A stretch of DNA of 64,000 nt from Pectobacterium punjabense (lineage in GTDB: Bacteria > Pseudomonadota > Gammaproteobacteria > Enterobacterales > Enterobacteriaceae): positions 1,426,001 to 1,490,000 of the forward strand of contig NZ_CP038498.1 in assembly GCF_012427845.1 (NCBI RefSeq), written 5' to 3'. A model generated the notes under the pieces. That model worked only from the letters and a program-made list of their open reading frames with translations, was not told the DNA's origin and made no database searches. Made by a program: the position numbers and the translations under genes. Shown one piece after another: positions 57,373 through 64,000 of the stretch; the first letter of the stretch is position 1; every line of letters starts with the position of its first letter.

Positions 57373-58869
57373 GTGAGTACTCTGAGCTATTTACAAAAAG
57401 TCGGCCGGGCATTGATGGTGCCTGTCGCGACGCTGCCTGCTGCCGCTATCCTGATGGGGATAGGTTATTGGCTTGATCCGGTTGGATGGGGAAGCGAGAA
57501 CGCATTGGCGGCACTTCTCATCAAATCGGGTGAGGCGATTATTGGGCATATGGCGGTGCTGTTTGCGGTCGGTGTCGCTTACGGTATGTCGAAAGATAAG
57601 GATGGCGCGGCAGCATTGACCGGCTTTGTCGGTTATCTGGTGCTGACTACACTGTGTTCCCCCGCAGTGGTTGCTATGATTCAGCGAATTCCCGTTGAAC
57701 AGGTGCCAGCTGCGTTTGGCAAAATTGAAAACCAGTTCATCGGGATTCTCGTCGGTGTGATGTCCGCTGAACTGTATAACCGCTTTAGTCAGGTTGAACT
57801 GCCGAAGGCGCTGTCGTTCTTCAGCGGGCGGCGTCTGGTGCCGATTCTGGTTTCTTTTCTGATGATTCTGGTCGCGTTCATTTTAATGTACGTCTGGCCA
57901 GTCATTTACAATGCGCTGGTGTCGTTCGGTGAGCAGATTCAACAGTTGGGATCGGCTGGCGCTGGGGTTTATGCGTTCTTTAACCGTCTACTGATCCCTG
58001 TTGGGTTACACCATGCGCTGAATTCTGTGTTCTGGTTTGATGTGGCGGGTATCAACGATATTCCTAACTTCCTGGCTGGCCAACAGTCGATTGATTCTGG
58101 CAAAGCCGTGGTGGGGATCACCGGACGTTATCAGGCGGGCTTTTTCCCAATTATGATGTTCGGCCTGCCGGGAGCCGCACTGGCGATTTACCACTGCGCG
58201 CGTCCTGAGAACAAAAGCAAAGTGGCCGGGATTATGCTGGCAGCGGCATTTGCTTCATTCTTCACCGGGATTACCGAGCCGCTGGAATTTTCGTTTATGT
58301 TTGTCGCGCCGGTGTTGTATTTCCTGCATGCGTTGCTGACAGGTTTTTCCGTCTTTATTGCAGCCAGTATGCATTGGATTGCCGGTTTTGGTTTCAGCGC
58401 CGGTTTGGTGGACATGGTGCTGTCTTCGCGCAACCCGCTTGCAACGCAGTGGTATATGCTGCTCGCACAGGGGCTGGTGTTCTTCGTCATTTACTATGTC
58501 GTGTTCCGTTTTACCATCACGCGCTTCAATCTGTTAACGCCGGGACGTGAGCTGGCAGTGAGCGGTAGCGAGGCCGATGGATATGACGTGATTAAGGCGT
58601 CTTCGGGCAAGAAGTCAAACGATACGGCTGAATTGGCACAGGGGTATTTGCAGGCGTTGGGTGGCAAAGCCAATCTGATTGGCATCGATGCCTGTATCAC
58701 TCGTTTGCGTTTGAACGTGGCTGATTCCTCTCTGGTTGATGATGCACTGGCGAAACGTCTTGGCGCGGCGGGCGTTATTCGCCTGAATAAACAAAGCGTG
58801 CAGATTGTTGTGGGGACGCAGGCTGAATCGATTGCAACGGCGTTGAAAGTGGAGCATGCCAAGTCGTAA
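57373..58869 (+). CDS. nagE: PTS N-acetylglucosamine transporter, fused EIIC-EIIB without EIIA
   Basis: A 498-aa PTS permease of the glucose superfamily. EIIC (~1-390) has about ten helices and begins YLQKVGRALMVPVATLPAAA; GLHHALNSVFWFDVAG and TGITEPLEFSFMFVAP are substrate-site motifs of the GlcNAc type. EIIB (~415-490) holds the phosphorylated Cys in GIDACITRLRL. E. coli NagE continues into an EIIA domain (648 aa total); here the gene stops after EIIB, so phosphate must come from a separate EIIA such as Crr. The start is GTG at 57373 with GAGAGGGA upstream. Confidence 0.93.
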   Translation: MSTLSYLQKVGRALMVPVATLPAAAILMGIGYWLDPVGWGSENALAALLIKSGEAIIGHMAVLFAVGVAYGMSKDKDGAAALTGFVGYLVLTTLCSPAVVAMIQRIPVEQVPAAFGKIENQFIGILVGVMSAELYNRFSQVELPKALSFFSGRRLVPILVSFLMILVAFILMYVWPVIYNALVSFGEQIQQLGSAGAGVYAFFNRLLIPVGLHHALNSVFWFDVAGINDIPNFLAGQQSIDSGKAVVGITGRYQAGFFPIMMFGLPGAALAIYHCARPENKSKVAGIMLAAAFASFFTGITEPLEFSFMFVAPVLYFLHALLTGFSVFIAASMHWIAGFGFSAGLVDMVLSSRNPLATQWYMLLAQGLVFFVIYYVVFRFTITRFNLLTPGRELAVSGSEADGYDVIKASSGKKSNDTAELAQGYLQALGGKANLIGIDACITRLRLNVADSSLVDDALAKRLGAAGVIRLNKQSVQIVVGTQAESIATALKVEHAKS

Positions 58870-58916
58870 TATCATGGCGGTATTTGTGTAACGCCGTGTC
58901 ATGTCGATGATACTCA

Positions 58917-58951
58917 AGGGGGGTGAGGTAGCAATCTCACCCCTTTTTTTC
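58917..58951 (+). terminator. Rho-independent terminator of nagE
   Basis: GGGGTGAG-GTAGCAAT-CTCACCCC followed by seven T, about 50 bp after nagE. Confidence 0.92.
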
Positions 58952-59036
58952 GTTATGAATAATTAACGGTTGTTTCCCAGCGTAGCTTGTTGGATCATTG
59001 TCGGTTATACGTCGTTTTAGCATTGAGGAATGAAGA

Positions 59037-60695
59037 ATGAGTGAGGCTGAAGCCCGCCCGACTAACTTTATCCGTCAGATTATTGATGAAGATCTGGCAT
59101 CCGGTAAGCATGACCATATTCAGACGCGTTTCCCGCCAGAGCCGAACGGTTATCTGCATATTGGGCATGCCAAATCTATTTGTCTGAATTTTGGGATCGC
59201 GCGTGACTACCAGGGGCAATGTAACCTGCGTTTTGACGACACCAATCCGGTAAAAGAAGATATCGAATACGTTGAGTCGATCAAACGTGACGTCGAGTGG
59301 CTGGGTTTTTCATGGAGCGGTAACGTTCGTTATTCTTCTGATTATTTCGATCAACTGCACGCTTATGCGGTTGAGCTGATCGGTAAAGGACTGGCTTACG
59401 TTGATGAGCTGACGGCCGATCAGATTCGTGAATATCGTGGCACGTTGACGGCACCGGGTAAAAACAGCCCTTATCGTGACCGTACCGTGCAGGAAAACCT
59501 GGCGCTGTTTGAAAAAATGCGCAACGGTGGGTTTGCCGAAGGTACTGCTTGTCTGCGTGCAAAAATCGATATGGCATCATCCTTTATCGTGATGCGCGAT
59601 CCTGTGTTGTATCGCATTAAGTTCGCCGATCACCACCAGACGGGCAATAAGTGGTGCATCTACCCGATGTATGACTTCACCCACTGCATTTCCGACGCAT
59701 TGGAAGGAATCACGCATTCGCTGTGTACGCTGGAATTCCAGGATAACCGCCGTTTGTACGATTGGGTACTGGATAACATCACGATTCCTTGTCACCCACG
59801 CCAGTACGAATTCTCCCGCCTCAATCTCGAATACGCGATTATGTCCAAGCGTAAGCTGAACCAACTGGTCGTGGAAAACGTGGTTGAAGGCTGGGATGAT
59901 CCGCGTATGCCGACTATCTCAGGCCTGCGTCGTCGTGGCTATAGTGCGGCTTCCGTCCGTGAATTCTGTGTGCGCATCGGCGTAACGAAGCAGGACAATA
60001 ACGTGGAAATGGCTGCACTTGAATCCTGCATCCGTGACGATCTGAATGAGAATGCTCCGCGTGCAATGGCAGTGTTAGATCCGGTCAAAGTGGTGATCGA
60101 GAATCTGTCTGCTGAGCACGAAGAGTTTGTTGCGATGCCAAATCATCCTAATAAGCCGGAAATGGGCTCACGTCAGGTGGCATTCAGCCGCGAAGTTTAC
60201 ATCGATCGCGCTGACTTCCGCGAAGAAGCCAACAAGCAGTACAAACGTTTGGTGCTGGGTAAAGAAGTGCGTCTGCGTAATGCCTATGTGATCAAAGCCG
60301 ATCGCATTGAAAAAGACGAGCAGGGCACTATCACCACGATCTATTGCAGTTACGATGCAGAAACGCTGAGCAAAGATCCGGCTGATGGACGTAAAGTGAA
60401 AGGCGTCATCCACTGGGTCTCCGCTGCACATGGCGTCCCTGCGGAATTCCGCTTGTACGATCGTCTGTTCAGTGTGGCGAACCCTGGCGCGGCGGATGAC
60501 TTCCTGTCGACGATTAACCCAGACTCACTGAAAGTGACGCAAGGTTTTGTCGAGGCGAGCTTGGCACAGGCGGAAGTAGAGAAAGCGTATCAGTTTGAGC
60601 GCGAAGGTTACTTCTGTGCCGATCGTGTTTACTCCAGTGCAGAACATCTGGTGTTTAACCGAACGGTCGGACTGCGCGATACTTGGGTTGGCTAA
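59037..60695 (+). CDS. glnS: Glutaminyl-tRNA synthetase
   Basis: A 552-aa class Ib synthetase. HIGH appears as [12 protein letters not shown] (~40) and the KMSKS equivalent as AIMSKRKLN (~268). Two C-terminal beta-barrels read the anticodon. It serves the three tRNA-Gln genes in this window. Downstream of nagE, as in E. coli, where some nagE read-through reaches glnS. Confidence 0.98.
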   Translation: MSEAEARPTNFIRQIIDEDLASGKHDHIQTRFPPEPNGYLHIGHAKSICLNFGIARDYQGQCNLRFDDTNPVKEDIEYVESIKRDVEWLGFSWSGNVRYSSDYFDQLHAYAVELIGKGLAYVDELTADQIREYRGTLTAPGKNSPYRDRTVQENLALFEKMRNGGFAEGTACLRAKIDMASSFIVMRDPVLYRIKFADHHQTGNKWCIYPMYDFTHCISDALEGITHSLCTLEFQDNRRLYDWVLDNITIPCHPRQYEFSRLNLEYAIMSKRKLNQLVVENVVEGWDDPRMPTISGLRRRGYSAASVREFCVRIGVTKQDNNVEMAALESCIRDDLNENAPRAMAVLDPVKVVIENLSAEHEEFVAMPNHPNKPEMGSRQVAFSREVYIDRADFREEANKQYKRLVLGKEVRLRNAYVIKADRIEKDEQGTITTIYCSYDAETLSKDPADGRKVKGVIHWVSAAHGVPAEFRLYDRLFSVANPGAADDFLSTINPDSLKVTQGFVEASLAQAEVEKAYQFEREGYFCADRVYSSAEHLVFNRTVGLRDTWVG

Positions 60696-60713
60696 TGCCA
60701 CGAAGTAGAAGAC

Positions 60714-60747
60714 AAAAATAAAACCGCCTCGGCGGTTTTATTTTTTG
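60714..60747. terminator. Bidirectional terminator between glnS and fur
   Basis: AAAACCGCC-TC-GGCGGTTTT with A run before and T run after, working for both convergent genes. Confidence 0.94.
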
Positions 60748-60758
60748 ATGCGGTCGAT

Positions 60759-61208
60759 TTATCGTGTGGACTCATGCAGAGTTTCGTCTTCTCGACAATC
60801 CCCTTCACTGCAATGCCCATAGAGATACAAACTGTGGTTGGTCAGTTTAATACCGTGTCTTTCTGCGATCTCACGCTGACGTGCTTCGATAGATTCATCG
60901 CGGAATTCAATGACTTTGCCACAGTCGAGGCAAATTAGGTGATCGTGATGATGCTGTTGCGTCAGTTCAAAGACGGATTTACCCCCTTCGAAGTTATGAC
61001 GGGTTACGATGCCTGCATCATCAAACTGGTTGAGTACGCGATAGACGGTAGCAAGACCAATCTCTTCACCCATATCAATCAGTCTCTTATATAAATCTTC
61101 CGCACTGACGTGATGACAGACAGGGTCCTGTAGCACTTCCAGTATTTTCAGTCTTGGAAGAGTGACTTTCAGGCCGGCCTTCTTTAATGCGGTATTGTTG
61201 TCAGTCAT
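60759..61208 (-). CDS. fur: Ferric uptake regulator
   Basis: A 149-aa Fe(II)-dependent repressor. The winged helix (LKVTLPRLKILEVLQDP, SAEDLYKRLIDMGEEIGLATVYR) is followed by metal sites: QQHHHDHLICLDCGKVIEF with the structural zinc Cys pair, and a second Cys pair in HCSEGDC. It would control the siderophore receptor genes at the left of this window. A Fur-box-like palindrome lies in its own promoter. Confidence 0.98.
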   Translation of the reverse strand: MTDNNTALKKAGLKVTLPRLKILEVLQDPVCHHVSAEDLYKRLIDMGEEIGLATVYRVLNQFDDAGIVTRHNFEGGKSVFELTQQHHHDHLICLDCGKVIEFRDESIEARQREIAERHGIKLTNHSLYLYGHCSEGDCREDETLHESTR

Positions 61209-61279
61209 GCGGGTTTAGTCCTGTTGCTTACTTATCAATGGAGGCTGCCTAGCCTATGACATCGGTCGGCTCAAAAAAT

Positions 61280-61300
61280 GTAATTGCGTCTCAATTATAG
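61280..61300 (-). promoter_or_regulatory. Probable Fur box / autoregulatory site of fur
   Basis: TAATTG-N5-CAATTA palindrome, on the minus strand inside CTATAATTGAGACGCA. The corresponding E. coli fur promoter, as I recall it, has CTATAATGATACGCATT, so the site appears conserved. About 70 bp upstream of the fur ATG. Confidence 0.55.
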
Positions 61301-61500
61301 AACCGCGCATACAAAATGAAAACAAGGGAATGTTAACAATATTGTCCCCATTCATACTACTGATATACAGCGCAGTCCATTGTTGATGAATGAAGAAAGG
61401 ATGAAGCACGTATAAAACCGATGGGATTATTGTACAGGTTTACTGATAGAAGTTAAAAAAATGTATCAATTATTATGAAAGGTTTTACCTATCGATACTA

Positions 61501-61533
61501 TTTTGGCCCTGATCGAAATTATCAGGGCCAAAA
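61501..61533. terminator. Terminator of fldA
   Basis: TTTTGGCCCTGAT pairs with ATCAGGGCCAAAA around seven bases, just past the fldA stop. The A/T ends make it usable on either strand. Confidence 0.88.
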
Positions 61534-61537
61534 TGGC

Positions 61538-62065
61538 TTAGCCAACCAGCTCTTTTAGATTCAGTTCATCACTGATTTGTTTCACCCACGTCGTTACGCG
61601 TTCGCTGGTCAGCTCAGGCTGACGGTCTTCATCGATAGCCAAACCAATGAAGTGATTGTCGTCGGCGAGCCCTTTAGAGGCTTCAAAGTAATAACCTTCA
61701 GTTGGCCAGTGGCCGACAATCGTCGCGCCGCGAGGCTCAATGATGTCACGAATGGTGCCCATGGCATCACAGAAATATTCCGCATAGTCTTCCTGATCGC
61801 CGCAGCCAAACAAGGCAACCAATTTTCCGGTGAAATCAACCTCTTCCAGCGAAGGGAAGAAGTCATCCCAATCGCACTGAGCTTCACCGTAATACCAGGT
61901 TGGAATACCCAACAGCAGAATATCGAAACCTTCGAGGTCCTCTTTGCTGCTTTTGGCGATGTCATGAACATCAGCAACGTTGGTGCCTAACTGCTGTTGG
62001 ATCGTTTTGGCGATGTTTTCCGTGTTGCCCGTATCACTGCCAAAGAATATTCCGATGAGTGCCAT
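61538..62065 (-). CDS. fldA: Flavodoxin 1
   Basis: A 175-aa FMN electron carrier for ribonucleotide reductase, IspG/H and other reductive enzymes. The FMN phosphate loop is FFGSDTGNTENIAKT, the isoalloxazine loops are IPTWYYGEAQCDW and FGCGDQEDYAEYFCDA. The ATG at 62065 gives the E. coli start ALIGIFFG; 17 extra upstream codons are open but unsupported. Upstream of fur in the same orientation, as in E. coli, with 329 bp and the fldA terminator between. Confidence 0.96.
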   Translation of the reverse strand: MALIGIFFGSDTGNTENIAKTIQQQLGTNVADVHDIAKSSKEDLEGFDILLLGIPTWYYGEAQCDWDDFFPSLEEVDFTGKLVALFGCGDQEDYAEYFCDAMGTIRDIIEPRGATIVGHWPTEGYYFEASKGLADDNHFIGLAIDEDRQPELTSERVTTWVKQISDELNLKELVG

Positions 62066-62783
62066 GAATTGAATAACCTCTTGATTCCTAATGGTATGGT
62101 GTAATATTTCACCCACTTATCTGTTAATAATAACAGACACTCACATCAGGAGAAACTCGTATCGGTATGGAGGCGTAAATCAAGAGCATGCGAAATGCTG
62201 AGGGCAATAAAAGAAACGGAAAACCCTCTCCATGGGCGTTAAAATACCCACCTTAATTGTGTGAGTATGATGTCTTCTGAGATTAGGTCTACACAGCCTT
62301 AGTATTATAAAGGTTATTTATTTGCAACACCGTTTCATTTTTTATGAATGATATTTTTATTTTATGGTTTGTTTCAATTGTAATTAAAAGCAGACTTCTG
62401 TTTGTGAAAAATAAAAGTCACGGAACGGTACATCCCTATTCAGGGAAATTAAAATGCATACAAAAGATAATGTTTTATCGAATTGAATGCGTGTAACATT
62501 TTGCGGGAAAATTCCTAATGAAGAAGATAAGAATTATAACCATTTACAGCTGAAACGATGCAACCTTAAAGAGAAAGGTTTTAGCTTTTTGATGTTAAAG
62601 AATAAAATGAAAATGATGCCCAAATTGCTTTGCCAGCCTGGCTGCATACCCACGCCAATCCGCATGGGAAGCGGGTGACCGTCGGTTTGCGTTCAACCCT
62701 ATGATTAAAAACCTTATATTTATAAAAATAGGCTAATTTATTATCAGTGCGAAAAATTATATTAATAAATATAGCAAGAGTGC
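62066..62783. other. Long AT-rich intergenic region before the second chemoreceptor
   Basis: About 720 bp with the fldA promoter region at its left end. A 63-codon frame at 62487 has no ribosome binding site or recognisable product. I see no mobile-element end or RNA gene. Confidence 0.5.
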
Positions 62784-62810
62784 TAAATATTCTCTGTATT
62801 TAGCCGATGA
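62784..62810 (+). promoter_or_regulatory. Sigma-28 (FliA) promoter
   Basis: TAAATATT (62784-62791), an 11-bp spacer, then GCCGATGA (62803-62810). Consensus is TAAAGTTT-N11-GCCGATAA: TAAA and GCCGAT match exactly and the spacing is ideal. The transcript would have a ~140-nt leader. Confidence 0.85.
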
Positions 62811-62954
62811 GTTAGCGTGGTTTTTGAGTTTTCAACTCGGTGAAATGTGAACGCTAGGGAGAAGTGACCTGTTTCATGGTGTGAATTTTCTGATTCATAT
62901 CGGTTGATTAGCGATAAAAATCTTTTTAACCATTTTCCTGATTTGGAGTGAGCT

Positions 62955-64000
62955 ATGAGACTTATTAAAAATATTGCCATCAGAACCGCTATGCTATGGG
63001 TGCTGGGCATTTTTTGTGTTCTTTGGGGCGGCGTATCAATATATACCATGTTCTCTTTTAAAGAGATGACAGCGACCTCGAAAACCAGCACCTTGCTGGT
63101 TCAGAACATGAACTTTATCAATCAGGGTAACGATCAATACTTTCGTATGGTAACTCGTCTGGCGCGCGCTGTAGATGCGCGTCGCAGTGGTGATAATGCC
63201 ACCGCAGATAAAGAGCAGGCCTCCGCGCTCGTCGCGCTGGATAAGCTGAAGTCTGATCTGGTGGCGTTTAATGCTATCGATCATGCGAGTCTGGACGATG
63301 CTCTGGTGCAAGCTGTCAGCCGTGACTGGAATAATCTGGTTGTTCAGGGCGTAGAACCGCTTTATCAAAAGGCCGCTGCCAACGCGCTGGATGATTACCA
63401 AAATCAGGCCAAGAATGTTGTGCCGCCATTGAGTCGCCAGTTTGGTGCTTCTCTATCTGCGTTCAGTAACGCCAGCGCAGAGAAATTCGATGCGGCGGGC
63501 GTGCGTTTTGAACAAATCACCACGATTGGGCAGAACATTTTGCTGAGCGGGTTGGTTATCGGCCTCATCATGCTGTTCCTGACAGACCGTTATCTGGTGG
63601 TGTGCTTGGTTCGCCCGTTGAATAACCTGCGCGATCACTTTAGCGTCATTGCTTCTGGTCACCTGGGCAAGCCGATTCTGGACTTTGGTAATAACTGTGT
63701 TGGCCGCTTGTTCCCACTTTTGCGTGAAATGCAGGGGAGTTTGGCTAGCACCGTTAGCACCATTAGAAACAGCACAGATTCCATCTATCAGGGCGCTTCT
63801 GAGATTGCCGCAGGCAACAACGATCTGTCTTCACGTACCGAAGAGCAGGCTTCCGCGCTGGAAGAAACGGCGGCGAGCATGGAGCAACTGACGGCAACGG
63901 TGAAACAGAATGCCGAAAACGCCAACCATGCCAGCCAACTGGCGTTACAAGCCTCGACAACGGCGAAGAAGGGCGGTGAAATCGTTGAGAACGTGGTGAA
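62955..64000 (+). CDS. Methyl-accepting chemotaxis protein, 3'-truncated by window edge
   Basis: The first 348 residues of a chemoreceptor. Membrane helix 1 is ~9-31 (AMLWVLGIFCVLWGGVSIY). A ~160-residue periplasmic helical ligand domain of Tar type follows, then helix 2 ~191-209 (ILLSGLVIGLIMLFLTDRY) and HAMP ~210-262. The first methylation helix holds EEQASALEETAASMEQLTA. The signalling tip and C-terminus lie beyond the window. GGAG precedes the ATG, and a near-consensus sigma-28 promoter stands upstream, placing it in the class III flagellar regulon. The ligand is unknown. Confidence 0.93.
   Translation, partial: MRLIKNIAIRTAMLWVLGIFCVLWGGVSIYTMFSFKEMTATSKTSTLLVQNMNFINQGNDQYFRMVTRLARAVDARRSGDNATADKEQASALVALDKLKSDLVAFNAIDHASLDDALVQAVSRDWNNLVVQGVEPLYQKAAANALDDYQNQAKNVVPPLSRQFGASLSAFSNASAEKFDAAGVRFEQITTIGQNILLSGLVIGLIMLFLTDRYLVVCLVRPLNNLRDHFSVIASGHLGKPILDFGNNCVGRLFPLLREMQGSLASTVSTIRNSTDSIYQGASEIAAGNNDLSSRTEEQASALEETAASMEQLTATVKQNAENANHASQLALQASTTAKKGGEIVENVV

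Noticed and set aside
62487..62678. 63-codon open frame before the second chemoreceptor
   Set aside because: No ribosome binding site, no recognisable sequence, in AT-rich intergenic DNA.

Overview
The window looks like chromosome from a soft-rot enterobacterium, most likely Pectobacterium. The housekeeping genes closely resemble their E. coli orthologues and keep enterobacterial order (cspE-crcB-tatE-lipA-lipB-ybeD-dacA-rlpA-rodA-mrdA-rlmH-rsfS-nadD-holA-lptE-leuS; lnt-corC-ybeY-ybeZ-miaB/ubiF; nagCAB/nagE-glnS-fur-fldA). One full-length ERIC element and one shortened copy are present. The genus call rests on overall impression and gene content, not on a database search.

Layout. 1-3.7 kb: end of a TonB-dependent siderophore receptor gene plus a YddA/SbmA-type ABC exporter. 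3.8-5.4 kb: an uncharacterised three-gene operon (small membrane protein, compact SMC-like ATPase, 123-aa protein). 5.7-8.6 kb: a subtilisin-like autotransporter with a lipoprotein signal. 9.0-10.0 kb: a DUF1272 protein and the esterase YpfH. 10.3-19.1 kb: an accessory block lying between ypfH and ypfN, which are neighbours in E. coli. It holds a chemoreceptor and a catabolic cluster (CitMHS carboxylate transporter, AtuA-like protein split into two genes, CoA-transferase AtoD/AtoA, thiolase AtoB) with a divergent LysR regulator. 19.2-21.8 kb: ypfN, a cytoplasmic-looking M15 peptidase coupled to dapE, yffB, and the 19-codon gene ypfM. 22-60.7 kb: core genes for lipoylation, envelope elongation, NAD synthesis, LPS assembly, leucyl- and glutaminyl-tRNA charging, glutamate/aspartate uptake, apolipoprotein acylation, tRNA modification, ubiquinone synthesis, a six-tRNA operon, asparagine synthesis and GlcNAc use. 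60.8-62.1 kb: fur and fldA. 62.8-64 kb: a second chemoreceptor, cut by the window end, behind a strong sigma-28 promoter match.

How the genes work together. The right two thirds is core cell biology: PBP2/RodA/PBP5/RlpA for rod-shaped wall growth, LptE and Lnt for the outer envelope, NagE-NagB-NagA under NagC for amino-sugar use. The left third is lifestyle-related: iron uptake, a surface protease, carboxylate catabolism and chemotaxis.

The most interesting signals are the CitMHS/split-AtuA/Ato cluster of unknown substrate, the three-gene ATPase operon, the NalP-like lipoprotein autotransporter, and a convincing fluoride riboswitch upstream of crcB. Also notable are a probable CTG start for nadD, a SroC-like RNA between gltI and gltJ, and a NagE lacking its IIA domain. 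Where a start differs from the longest open frame, it was chosen from ribosome binding sites, overlaps and recalled homologues.
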